Below, piece after piece: positions 1 through 5,942 of a DNA stretch of 5,961 nucleotides. Both the position numbers and the translations under genes were made by a program. Location of the stretch: assembly GCA_904398645.1 (NCBI GenBank), contig CAJFPH010000014.1, positions 1 through 5,961 on the forward strand, in the 5' to 3' direction. The stretch's first letter is position 1. Each line of letters starts with the position of its first letter. The stretch comes from Allobutyricicoccus pentlandensis. Its GTDB lineage: Bacteria; Bacillota; Clostridia; Oscillospirales; QAMX01. The notes below the pieces were generated by a model. It saw nothing but the letters and a program-made list of their open reading frames with translations. It was not told the DNA's origin and did not search any database.

Positions 1-2
1 TG

Positions 3-512
3 GCGACTACCGGCCATAGTGATGCGCAGCTGGCCGCGCTCCATAAGGCTGCGGAAAAAATCGCTGTTTTTAAGAGTCCAAACTTGTCGCTGGGCGTTGC
101 CGTACTGAGCGATCTGGTGCGCCGCGCCACGCGTATCCTGGGCGCAGACTATGACATAGAAATTATCGAGCGCCATCACAATCAGAAGCTTGACGCGCCT
201 TCCGGAACGGCGATGAGTTTGGCGCAGGACGTACAGGCTGAACTTCCGTTTTCAGCCGAGCTGGTGTATGACCGCCACGAGCGCCGCGAAAAGCGTCCAA
301 AAAATGAAATCGGAATGCACGCGCTGCGCGGCGGTACGATTGTCGGAGAGCACGAGGTTGTGTTTGCGGGTACGAACGAGGTGCTCTCAATCCATCACTC
401 CGCGCAGTCGCGCGAAGTGTTTGCCGCAGGCGCGCTGCATGCGGCAAAGTATCTTGCCGGGCGCGCACCGGGTATGTATAATATGCGCGATCTGGTTGCA
501 TCGGTAGATTGA
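3..512 (+). CDS. dapB: 4-hydroxy-tetrahydrodipicolinate reductase (DapB), 5'-truncated by the window edge
   Basis: DapB reduces 4-hydroxy-tetrahydrodipicolinate to tetrahydrodipicolinate with NAD(P)H, a cytoplasmic step of the diaminopimelate/lysine pathway. The reading frame is open from the first full codon at base 3, and 169 residues are visible of a family length near 250, so roughly the first 80 residues lie upstream. The fragment begins with ATTGHSD, the family's nucleotide-binding TTGH segment. PNLSLGVAVL follows, then the signature ERHHNQKLDAPSGTA at about residues 54-68, carrying the catalytic His-His pair, the catalytic Lys and the substrate-binding PSGTA loop. Later come IGMHALRGG and GEHEVVF, typical of the C-terminal domain that also forms the tetramer contacts. 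The TTG at 84 lies inside the conserved fold and is not the start. Asd follows 44 nt downstream, so the two are probably co-transcribed. Confidence 0.97.
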   Translation, partial: ATTGHSDAQLAALHKAAEKIAVFKSPNLSLGVAVLSDLVRRATRILGADYDIEIIERHHNQKLDAPSGTAMSLAQDVQAELPFSAELVYDRHERREKRPKNEIGMHALRGGTIVGEHEVVFAGTNEVLSIHHSAQSREVFAAGALHAAKYLAGRAPGMYNMRDLVASVD

Positions 513-519
513 TTATTAA

Positions 520-535
520 ACGGGACAGTTCCCGT
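520..535 (+). repeat. Small perfect hairpin between dapB and asd
   Basis: ACGGGA at 520-525 pairs perfectly with TCCCGT at 530-535 around a CAGT tetraloop. No T-run follows, so it is not a standard terminator. It ends 6 nt before the asd ribosome binding site. It could be an mRNA processing or stability element between the two genes, or it could be chance. Confidence 0.35.
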
Positions 536-541
536 ACGATT

Positions 542-547
542 AAGGAG
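542..547 (+). promoter_or_regulatory. Ribosome binding site fixing the asd start
   Basis: AAGGAG lies 9 nt before the ATG at 557. The frame is open further upstream to an ATG at 509, which overlaps the end of dapB. That start has no comparable site and would add 16 residues not seen in the family. Confidence 0.85.
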
Positions 548-556
548 AAAAGAAAC

Positions 557-1636
557 ATGAAAAAGTTCAGAGTCGGCATTATAGGCTGTACGGGTATGGT
601 AGGCCAGCGTTTTGCGCTGATTTTAAGCGGCCACCCCTGGTTTGAAATCACAGCTCTCGCGGCGAGCGCACGCAGTGCCGGACGAACTTACTCGGAGGCG
701 GTTGACGGCCGTTGGAAAATGACGGAACCGGTTCCCGAACTGTGCGCCGGCATGACGGTCATGGATGCGACGGCTGAGATAGACCGTATTGTGGAGCTTG
801 TGGACTTTGTGTTCTGTGCGGTCGATATGAAGAAGGACGATATCCGTGCGCTGGAGGAACTCTATGCGAAGCATGAGTGCCCGGTTGTTTCCAACAACAG
901 CGCGCACCGCTGGACGCCCGACGTCCCCATGATTATTCCGGAGGTCAATGCTGCCCATGCGCAGGTGATTCCCTGTCAGCGTAGGCGCCTTGGCACACGC
1001 CGTGGATTTATTGCCGTCAAGCCGAATTGCTCTATTCAGGGTTATGTCCCGGCGCTGCACGCGCTGCGCGATTTGGGATTGGAGCGTGCCGCCGTGTGTA
1101 CCTACCAGGCAATCTCCGGCGCGGGAAAAACCTTCCGCGAGTGGCCGGAAATGCTTGACAACGTGATTCCGTATATCGGCGGAGAGGAAGAAAAGTCGGA
1201 GCGTGAGCCGCTCAAAATATGGGGCGAGTTGTCGAATGGCGTCATCGTACCGGCGGAGACCCCGGCCATTACGGCGCAGTGTATCCGCGTGCCGGTAACA
1301 GATGGTCATATGGCGGCGGTCTTTGCCACGTTTACGAAAAAAGTTCCGTGTGAAGAGATGATTGCGCGGTGGGAGAACTATCGCGGCCGTGCGCAGGAAC
1401 TGGAGCTTCCGTCTGCGCCGAAGCAGTTCCTGCATTATTTCAGGGAGGAAAACCGTCCGCAGACAAGGCTTGACCGCGACCTGGAAAACGGAATGGCGGT
1501 ATCTTTGGGACGTTTGCGTCCTGATACGCAGTACGATGTAAAGTTCGTCGGTCTTGCGCACAATACGATGCGCGGCGCTGCAGGAGGCGCGGTTTTGACG
1601 GCGGAGTTACTCTGCGCGGAAGGGTATATGGATTGA
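557..1636 (+). CDS. asd: Aspartate-semialdehyde dehydrogenase, archaeal/fungal-type subclass
   Basis: Asd reduces L-aspartyl-4-phosphate to aspartate semialdehyde with NADPH, the branch point to diaminopimelate, threonine and methionine. The 359-residue protein opens with the nucleotide-binding loop GIIGCTGMVGQRF (residues 8-20). The catalytic cysteine is C158 in KPNCSIQ, followed by YQAISGAG (183-190). The acid/base histidine is H251 in RVPVTDGH. The hallmarks HPWFEITALAASARSAG, NVIPYIGGEEEK (202-213) and RPQTRLDRDLENGM match the archaeal/fungal subclass as I recall it from Methanocaldococcus jannaschii, rather than the E. coli or B. subtilis type. One local change is Ser-Ile after the catalytic Cys where many homologues have Ser-Thr. 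The ATG at 557 is chosen for its ribosome binding site and because MKKFRVGIIG fits the family N-terminus. The gene follows dapB and ends before a strong hairpin, so it is probably last in its transcript. Confidence 0.96.
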   Translation: MKKFRVGIIGCTGMVGQRFALILSGHPWFEITALAASARSAGRTYSEAVDGRWKMTEPVPELCAGMTVMDATAEIDRIVELVDFVFCAVDMKKDDIRALEELYAKHECPVVSNNSAHRWTPDVPMIIPEVNAAHAQVIPCQRRRLGTRRGFIAVKPNCSIQGYVPALHALRDLGLERAAVCTYQAISGAGKTFREWPEMLDNVIPYIGGEEEKSEREPLKIWGELSNGVIVPAETPAITAQCIRVPVTDGHMAAVFATFTKKVPCEEMIARWENYRGRAQELELPSAPKQFLHYFREENRPQTRLDRDLENGMAVSLGRLRPDTQYDVKFVGLAHNTMRGAAGGAVLTAELLCAEGYMD

Positions 1637-1662
1637 GCTTAAACGGTATGATAGGATGCATG

Positions 1663-1693
1663 CAAGTGGCGGAACTCCTGGTTCCGCCACTTG
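1663..1693 (+). terminator. Probable intrinsic terminator after asd
   Basis: A perfect 13-bp stem is formed by CAAGTGGCGGAAC (1663-1675) and GTTCCGCCACTTG (1681-1693) around the loop TCCTG. It starts 26 nt after the asd stop. Only a short T-rich tail (GTTTG) follows, so the stem is excellent but the U-tract is weak. It may be an incomplete terminator or a 3'-end stability hairpin. Confidence 0.75.
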
Positions 1694-1723
1694 GTTTGCC
1701 GGAATGTAACGCCTTACGGCACG

Positions 1724-1730
1724 AAGGAGG
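1724..1730 (+). promoter_or_regulatory. Strong ribosome binding site for a TTG start
   Basis: AAGGAGG lies 10 nt before TTG at 1741. It supports that rare start codon, because no in-frame ATG or GTG occurs near it and the acetyltransferase N-terminus begins there. The other TTG at 1731 is out of frame. Confidence 0.8.
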
Positions 1731-1740
1731 TTGAAATCGT

Positions 1741-2181
1741 TTGGCAAAAGAATACAGGCGTCTGACGGTTTCCGATCTTGAGATGATTGTGAGGCTGAAC
1801 GTAACTTATAGAGATGGATTTGCACGTTGGGAAAATGCGTGCGCTTTTTTGACGCATCCGCAGAACTGGCTGTTTGCCTGTGTGGAGGACGGCCGTATCC
1901 TGGCTTTTTGTCAGGGATATGAATGTATGCGGCTAAATGATGTGGGCGGCCTTTTGTATATTCACGAGTTCGCCGTGCTGCCGGAGTTTCGCCGGCAGGG
2001 AATTGGCAAGACGATGCTCGATATGTTAAAGATACTCTGCAGGCTTTCTGGCATCCGCAGGATTTTCCTTGTCACACAGCGGTCCAATCTTCCCGCCGCC
2101 GCGTTATACGAGGCTGCGCGCGGAAGGCCCGCGCATAGGGACGATATGGTATATGTATTTGACGACCTGGATGTGCCGTAA
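1741..2181 (+). CDS. GNAT-family N-acetyltransferase, AAC(3)-I-like
   Basis: This is a 146-residue single-domain GNAT protein, probably cytoplasmic, transferring an acetyl group from acetyl-CoA to an amine on an unknown substrate. The acetyl-CoA pyrophosphate-binding motif A is clear: LYIHEFAVLPEFRRQGIG at residues 72-89, with the R/Q-x-x-G-x-G core at 85-89. The preceding strands LFACVEDGRILAFCQGY (44-60) fit the GNAT core, and AAALYEAARG (119-128) matches the motif B helix with its conserved Tyr. The order YIHEFAVLPEFRRQGIG...ALYEAARG...DDMVYVFD resembles what I recall of aminoglycoside 3-N-acetyltransferase type I. Family resemblance alone does not establish drug resistance, and a RimI-like or small-molecule role is equally possible. 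The gene sits between a terminator-like hairpin and tgt, 49 nt upstream of the latter. No clear promoter was found ahead of it, so readthrough from asd cannot be excluded. Confidence 0.88.
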   Translation: MAKEYRRLTVSDLEMIVRLNVTYRDGFARWENACAFLTHPQNWLFACVEDGRILAFCQGYECMRLNDVGGLLYIHEFAVLPEFRRQGIGKTMLDMLKILCRLSGIRRIFLVTQRSNLPAAALYEAARGRPAHRDDMVYVFDDLDVP

Positions 2182-2194
2182 TGCTCCACAGCAT
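2181..2194 (+). repeat. Small hairpin at the acetyltransferase stop codon
   Basis: ATGCT (2181-2185) pairs with AGCAT (2190-2194) around CCAC, starting on the last base of the TAA stop. No T-run follows, so termination is unlikely. It may be chance. Confidence 0.25.
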
Positions 2195-2230
2195 GTTGGC
2201 GTCAGATTGTGAATTAAGAAAAAAGTAGGG

Positions 2231-3370
2231 ATGACAGTGTTTCGAATTGTAAAGACTTCCGGCGCGGCGCGCCGTGGCGTATTTGCCACGCCGCACGGGG
2301 AAATTCAGACGCCGGTATTCATGAATGTCGGCACGCTCGCCGCGATCAAGGGCGCTGTTTCGACGCGTGACCTCGAGACGGTTGGCTGCCAGGTGGAGCT
2401 CTCTAATACGTACCATCTCCATCTGCGTCCGGGTGAGGAAATTGTACGGGATATGGGAGGGCTGCATGGTTTTATGAACTGGCCACACCCGATTTTGACG
2501 GATTCCGGAGGTTTTCAGGTGTTTTCCCTGGCAGGCCTGCGCCGTATTACCGAGGAGGGCGTTCGTTTTCATGCGCATACGGATGGGCGCCTGATTCATA
2601 TGACACCGGAACTGAGCATGAAGATTCAGGCCTATTTGGGCTCAGATATTGCCATGGCATTTGACGAGTGCATTGCAAATCCCTCTCCGCGCGAGTATGT
2701 GGAAAAGAGCGCTGCACGTACGGCGCGGTGGCTTACACGGTGCAAAGCGGAGCTTGACCGGTTGCACCGGGAGGATGAGACCTGTCCAAATCCGGGACAG
2801 ATGCTTTTCGGCATTAATCAGGGCGGAGTGTTCGACGATATCCGCGTTGAGCATATGAAACGTATCGCAGAACTGGACCTGCCGGGTTACGCAATCGGCG
2901 GTCTTGCCGTTGGGGAGACGGCGGAGGAAATGTATCGCATCATTGAGGCGGTGAATGCGGTCGCGCCACAGGACAAGCCGCGCTATCTGATGGGCGTCGG
3001 TACCCCGACAAATATCATTGAGGCGGTTGCGCGGGGCGTGGATTTTTTCGATTGCGTGATGCCTGCACGAAATGCCCGGCATGGGCATGTATATACCTGG
3101 GAAGGGATCAGGAACCTGAACAATGAAAAATATGCGCGCGATGCCGATCCCATTGAACCCGGTTGTGGCTGCCCGGCCTGCCGGGAATATTCCCGCGCTT
3201 ATATCCGGCATTTGTTCCGTGCAGGTGAATCGCTGGCGGGAAGACTTGCCACGCTGCACAACCTGTATTTTTATAATCATTTGACGCGTCATATCCGGGA
3301 GGCCGTTGAGCGGGATGCGTATGAAGCGTTTCGGCTCAGATGGTCAGATATACTTTCGCAAAGAATTTGA
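2231..3370 (+). CDS. tgt: tRNA-guanine(34) transglycosylase (bacterial Tgt)
   Basis: Tgt exchanges guanine 34 of GUN-anticodon tRNAs for preQ1, the first tRNA-bound step of queuosine synthesis. The 379-residue length is normal. PHGEIQTPVFMNVGT (21-35) and LSNTYHLHLRPG (58-68) are family landmarks. The general-base aspartate is D91 in LTDSGGFQVFS. D145 in AFDEC binds the base, and the nucleophile is D274 in FDCVMPARNARHG. Zinc is bound by C312, C314, C317 and H343. V227 in IGGLAVGE and C147 resemble residues of preQ1-specific bacterial enzymes rather than the queuine-using eukaryotic ones. The usual PTR after the nucleophile is PAR here. ATG 2231 has only GTAGGG touching it, while GTG 2237 would sit 6 nt after AGGG; either start keeps the family N-terminus. 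No queA or yajC neighbour is present in the window. Confidence 0.97.
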   Translation: MTVFRIVKTSGAARRGVFATPHGEIQTPVFMNVGTLAAIKGAVSTRDLETVGCQVELSNTYHLHLRPGEEIVRDMGGLHGFMNWPHPILTDSGGFQVFSLAGLRRITEEGVRFHAHTDGRLIHMTPELSMKIQAYLGSDIAMAFDECIANPSPREYVEKSAARTARWLTRCKAELDRLHREDETCPNPGQMLFGINQGGVFDDIRVEHMKRIAELDLPGYAIGGLAVGETAEEMYRIIEAVNAVAPQDKPRYLMGVGTPTNIIEAVARGVDFFDCVMPARNARHGHVYTWEGIRNLNNEKYARDADPIEPGCGCPACREYSRAYIRHLFRAGESLAGRLATLHNLYFYNHLTRHIREAVERDAYEAFRLRWSDILSQRI

Positions 3371-3400
3371 TTTTCTATGGGAAAAGTGAATAAAAACTAC

Positions 3401-3429
3401 TTGTAAATCATAGTCATATATGGTAAAAT
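3401..3429 (+). promoter_or_regulatory. Sigma-A promoter of the beta-galactosidase gene
   Basis: A -35 box TTGTAA (3401-3406) is separated by exactly 17 nt from a -10 box TAAAAT (3424-3429). TGG directly before it makes an extended -10. Transcription would start near 3436, giving a leader of about 90 nt. This rules out the in-frame ATG at 3420, which lies upstream of the predicted transcript start. Confidence 0.7.
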
Positions 3430-3452
3430 GCCTATGGCAAAGTCAAACTATG
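3409..3452 (+). promoter_or_regulatory. Inverted and direct short repeats flanking the promoter, possible operator
   Basis: CATAGT (3409-3414) and ACTATG (3447-3452) form an inverted pair around the -10 and predicted start. CATATATG (3415-3422) is a perfect palindrome in the spacer. TATGGTAAA (3419-3427) and TATGGCAAA (3433-3441) repeat with a 14-nt period. Such an arrangement would suit a sugar-responsive repressor or activator, but no known operator consensus is matched. Confidence 0.3.
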
Positions 3453-3511
3453 CTGCCGTATTTGGATACAGACCCGGTTGCGTTGTTTGGCTTTTTCTAT
3501 TTACTGAAAAC

Positions 3512-3516
3512 GGAGG
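3512..3516 (+). promoter_or_regulatory. Ribosome binding site fixing the beta-galactosidase start
   Basis: GGAGG lies 8 nt before ATG 3525. With the promoter at 3401-3429, this decides for a start at 3525 over the ATG 105 nt upstream. Confidence 0.85.
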
Positions 3517-3524
3517 TGCGTGGT

Positions 3525-5525
3525 ATGGAGAAACTTTATATGGGTGCCGCTTTTTATCCGGAAGTGTATGGAAAAGATCTCCCAACATTTGAAAAAGACG
3601 TTGAGATGATGAAAAAAGGCGGCTTCAATGTCATGCGGGTTGCAGAGTTTTCCTGGAGCTGTATGGAGCCGCACGACGGTGTCTTTGATTTCGCATGGCT
3701 GCACGAACTTGTGGACCGGCTTTATGAAAACGGGATTTATACCATTCTGTGCACGCCGTCGGCAACGCCTCCCGACTGGCTGACCAAGAAGTATCCCGAA
3801 ACGTTGAAGATGAACGACGACGGCAACCGGAAACAACATGGCGCGCGCCGCCACTGCTGTTCGAATTCCCGTGTTTACCGCAACTATGTGCGCCGGATTA
3901 ATACGCGCATGGCGCAGGAGTTTGCAGGTCATCCCGCCGTCATCGGCTGGCAGCTGGATAATGAGATTTCTCCGGAGCGCCGCGGATGTTCGTGCCCGGC
4001 CTGCATGGCAAAGTTTCATGAGTATCTGGCGCAAAAATTTGGTACGGTAGAAGAGCTCAACGCCCGCTGGTATCTGAAACTCTGGAGCCAGGAGTACGAG
4101 AGCTTTGAAGATGTGCCGCATCCGCATGAGTTTACCTGGTCGCATCCCTCTTTGATTGCAGAATATTTGGAGTTTCAGTCTGATACAAACGCAGAATTCC
4201 TGCACGAACAGGCGGAAACCCTCCGTGAAAACGGCGTTACTGTGCCGATTGGCACAGATATGATGCCGATCTATACGCAGCACTATCCAAAGACCGTCGC
4301 GCCTCTTGACGTGGTGCAGTTTAACCACTATAACAGCCGTTCCGATCTGTGGCAGGAGGGCTTTTGGTTTAACTATATGCAGAGCCTGAAACCCGATGTT
4401 CCGTTCTGGGTTACAGAGACCTGTACAAGCGCCAACGGTTCTACTTCCAATCCGGCGTTTGAGTATCCGCTGGGATTTAATCGCGTCAATTCCCTGATGC
4501 CGTTTGCCTTTGGCGCGGCGATGAACAACTATTGGCTCTGGCGCGCGCATCCGGGCGGGCATGAGCTGATGCATGGCCATGTGATTACCACGCAGGGCAG
4601 GCCCGTTTACAATTTTAATGAGTGTGAGGACGTTGCACAGATCCTTACCGCCGCGGAAGAGTTCCTGACCGGTACGAAGGCAGATTATCGCGGCTTTGCC
4701 ATGAGCGTGTCCTGTAAATCCGCCATGATGTTTGCCGCTCAGCCGACCGTCTCCGGGTTCAGCTATCGTCAGTCGATTATGGACGTCTGGCATGATCTCA
4801 TGGGGAGCGGCATGCTTCCGCGGCTTCTGGAACCGTGTATGCCGCTGGACGATGTAAAAGTGCTCTATTCGCCGTTTTTGATGACGCTGGAAGAGGATGA
4901 TTTTCCAATACGGCTGCGCGCGTGGATTGAAAATGGTGGCGTCTGGATTGCCGGTCCGATGACCGACATTCGAAATACGGACGGCGCAAAGTATCTGGAT
5001 TCGCCGTTCGGAATGATTGAAAAACTGACGGGTATCTATTGTGATTACGGCATTACGGCGCACTCGATCCCGGCCGCCGTGGACTGGAATGGCAAGACTG
5101 CCGACACACTTATCTGGACGGATGTCTTTACCTTGCAAGACAATCAGGAGGCACTTGCTATTTATCGGAGTAAATCGGAACCCTCTCCCTTTGATGGCGG
5201 CGTCGCGGCGGCTTGGTGTCCTGTTGGAAAGGGCGGTGTTCTCGTACTGGGTACGCAGCCCACAGGTCAGGCTCTTCAGGAGATCGTTTCCTATGCTTTT
5301 GCAAGAGCGGGAATCCTGCCGGGCATTTGCACGACAGGAAATGTACTGGCGATACAGCGGACCGGTGCCGCTGAGGGTGTTATTGTCTGCGAAGTGGATT
5401 ATAAAGAAGGCAAGGTATATCTGGATGGCGAATACCAGAATGTTGTAACGGGAGAACCTGTATCCGGAACCCTTACACTGAAACCATATGACTTCCAGAT
5501 TCTGAGGAAAACTGTGAAAGAATAG
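3525..5525 (+). CDS. Glycoside hydrolase family 42 beta-galactosidase
   Basis: This enzyme hydrolyses terminal non-reducing beta-D-galactosyl residues by a retaining two-glutamate mechanism; some family members prefer plant galactooligosaccharides or alpha-L-arabinopyranosides to lactose. The 666-residue length is typical. It has no signal peptide or membrane segment, so it is probably cytoplasmic and acts on imported sugars. The N-terminal TIM barrel (about 1-385) opens with GAAFYPEVY, the family's YYPE-like motif. The acid/base is E147 in GWQLDNEIS, and the likely nucleophile is E298 in PFWVTETCTS. A structural zinc site is suggested by C112 in RRHCCSNS together with C155, C157 and C160 (CSCPAC). 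The trimerisation domain (about 390-600) includes VKVLYSPFLMTLEED, and a small beta domain ends the protein. Family trimers are common. The gene has its own promoter, and no transporter or regulator is visible beside it. Confidence 0.96.
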   Translation: MEKLYMGAAFYPEVYGKDLPTFEKDVEMMKKGGFNVMRVAEFSWSCMEPHDGVFDFAWLHELVDRLYENGIYTILCTPSATPPDWLTKKYPETLKMNDDGNRKQHGARRHCCSNSRVYRNYVRRINTRMAQEFAGHPAVIGWQLDNEISPERRGCSCPACMAKFHEYLAQKFGTVEELNARWYLKLWSQEYESFEDVPHPHEFTWSHPSLIAEYLEFQSDTNAEFLHEQAETLRENGVTVPIGTDMMPIYTQHYPKTVAPLDVVQFNHYNSRSDLWQEGFWFNYMQSLKPDVPFWVTETCTSANGSTSNPAFEYPLGFNRVNSLMPFAFGAAMNNYWLWRAHPGGHELMHGHVITTQGRPVYNFNECEDVAQILTAAEEFLTGTKADYRGFAMSVSCKSAMMFAAQPTVSGFSYRQSIMDVWHDLMGSGMLPRLLEPCMPLDDVKVLYSPFLMTLEEDDFPIRLRAWIENGGVWIAGPMTDIRNTDGAKYLDSPFGMIEKLTGIYCDYGITAHSIPAAVDWNGKTADTLIWTDVFTLQDNQEALAIYRSKSEPSPFDGGVAAAWCPVGKGGVLVLGTQPTGQALQEIVSYAFARAGILPGICTTGNVLAIQRTGAAEGVIVCEVDYKEGKVYLDGEYQNVVTGEPVSGTLTLKPYDFQILRKTVKE

Positions 5526-5674
5526 GACAAGGGCTTTGGTAAAAAGTAATGACAAATTAGTAACAATACGCAGGAACCGTTATATTCTTGCATTGGAAAA
5601 CGTATAAAATTCGCGAAAAGCAACTATTTTTAAACAGCGTGGAGAAAAAATATTACCAAATGGTCAAAACGGTA

Positions 5675-5703
5675 TTGACTTTTGGCTGTGAGTATGGTAC
5701 CAT
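5675..5703 (+). promoter_or_regulatory. Candidate extended -10 promoter in the spacer
   Basis: TTGACT (5675-5680), a 17-nt spacer and TACCAT (5698-5703) preceded by TGG give a plausible sigma-A site with an extended -10. The -10 lies within the palindrome ATGGTACCAT (5694-5703), a possible operator overlap. It would give a leader of about 240 nt for the gene at 5950. The -10 match is only 4 of 6. Confidence 0.3.
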
Positions 5704-5707
5704 TTTG

Positions 5708-5769
5708 ACAAAAGTAATAGAAAGATTCGCAAAATGTTGGTGGTTTTGCTCAAAGTCTATTACTTTTGT
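5708..5769 (+). repeat. Nested inverted repeat, 14-bp outer arms with a 6-bp inner stem
   Basis: ACAAAAGTAATAGA (5708-5721) is the exact reverse complement of TCTATTACTTTTGT (5756-5769). Between them GCAAAA (5729-5734) pairs with TTTTGC (5744-5749) around a 9-nt loop. The whole can fold as a 62-nt hairpin with one internal loop. No T-run follows, so it is not a normal terminator. It could be a regulator site pair, an RNA structure or a small decayed repeat element. Confidence 0.65.
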
Positions 5770-5817
5770 GAATTTCATTCTCGCGGTTTTGGTGTAAAAG
5801 TGACAAAATGTGCATCT

Positions 5818-5825
5818 TTGTACAA
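5818..5825 (+). repeat. TTGTACAA palindrome
   Basis: This perfect 8-bp palindrome lies just upstream of the A/T-only run. It belongs to a set of TTTTG/CAAAA-type dyads in the spacer, with others centred near 5708 and 5749. It might be a protein-binding site; no named consensus is claimed. Confidence 0.3.
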
Positions 5826-5865
5826 CTTTTATTATATTTTTACATTGCACCGTGAATGATGGGTG

Positions 5866-5928
5866 TCGTGGTTCTTTTGGGCCACGAGGATGCTTTGTTA
5901 TCCAAGCACCGGGCGTTTCCCGCGAAAC
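5866..5928 (+). other. Three consecutive small hairpins in the leader of the downstream gene
   Basis: Hairpin 1 (5866-5887) has a 9-bp stem, TCGTGGTTC with GGGCCACGA, including two G-U pairs, and a TTTT loop. Hairpin 2 pairs TGCTT (5891-5895) with AAGCA (5904-5908). Hairpin 3 pairs GTTTC (5915-5919) with GAAAC (5924-5928), ending 7 nt before the ribosome binding site. An alternative stem, CGGG (5910-5913) with CCCG (5919-5922), excludes hairpin 3. The row could be a leader controlling translation. I do not recognise it as any known riboswitch class. Confidence 0.35.
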
Positions 5929-5935
5929 AGACTTG

Positions 5936-5942
5936 AAGGAGG
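5936..5942 (+). promoter_or_regulatory. Strong ribosome binding site of the right-edge gene
   Basis: AAGGAGG is placed 7 nt before ATG 5950, an ideal spacing, and is the main evidence that a gene starts there. Confidence 0.85.

Noticed and set aside
84..86. TTG at 84 as the dapB start
   Set aside because: The frame is open from base 3, and residues before the TTG (ATTGHSD) match the conserved DapB nucleotide-binding segment. The gene is truncated by the window edge, not short.
623..1561. A 312-codon minus-strand open frame opposite asd
   Set aside because: It is rich in Arg and His, as antisense shadows of GC-rich genes usually are, has no recognisable motif, and lies wholly within the well-supported asd.
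3371..3386. Terminator after tgt from TTTTC/GAAAA
   Set aside because: The stem is five mostly A-T pairs with no T-run after it, too weak to terminate.
3505..3518. CcpA cre site at TGAAAACGGAGGTG
   Set aside because: Only the left half fits the cre consensus. The right half is the ribosome binding site and lacks the required WCA ending.
3501..5555. A 684-codon open frame on the minus strand opposite the beta-galactosidase gene
   Set aside because: It mirrors the GH42 gene almost end to end, has no recognisable domain, and is explained by codon composition of the real gene. The plus-strand protein has intact catalytic residues, a promoter and a ribosome binding site.
5705..5734. Promoter using the perfect TTGACA at 5705-5710
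   Set aside because: No acceptable -10 hexamer lies 16-18 nt downstream; the sequence there is CGCAAA-like. The TTGACA is better explained as part of the TTTTGACAAAA dyad.
5588..5797. A 69-codon open frame on the plus strand in the spacer, with a hydrophobic end
   Set aside because: It has a TTG start without a Shine-Dalgarno site and runs through the inverted repeat and candidate promoter. Its composition follows the AT-rich DNA, and the minus-strand frame at 5653-5850 is equally unconvincing.
5855..5930. ZTP riboswitch or T-box leader, prompted by GGGTGTCGTG and ACCGGGCG
   Set aside because: The short matches are not in the required context. The conserved ZTP pairing pattern and the T-box sequence (TGGNACCGCG) are both absent.
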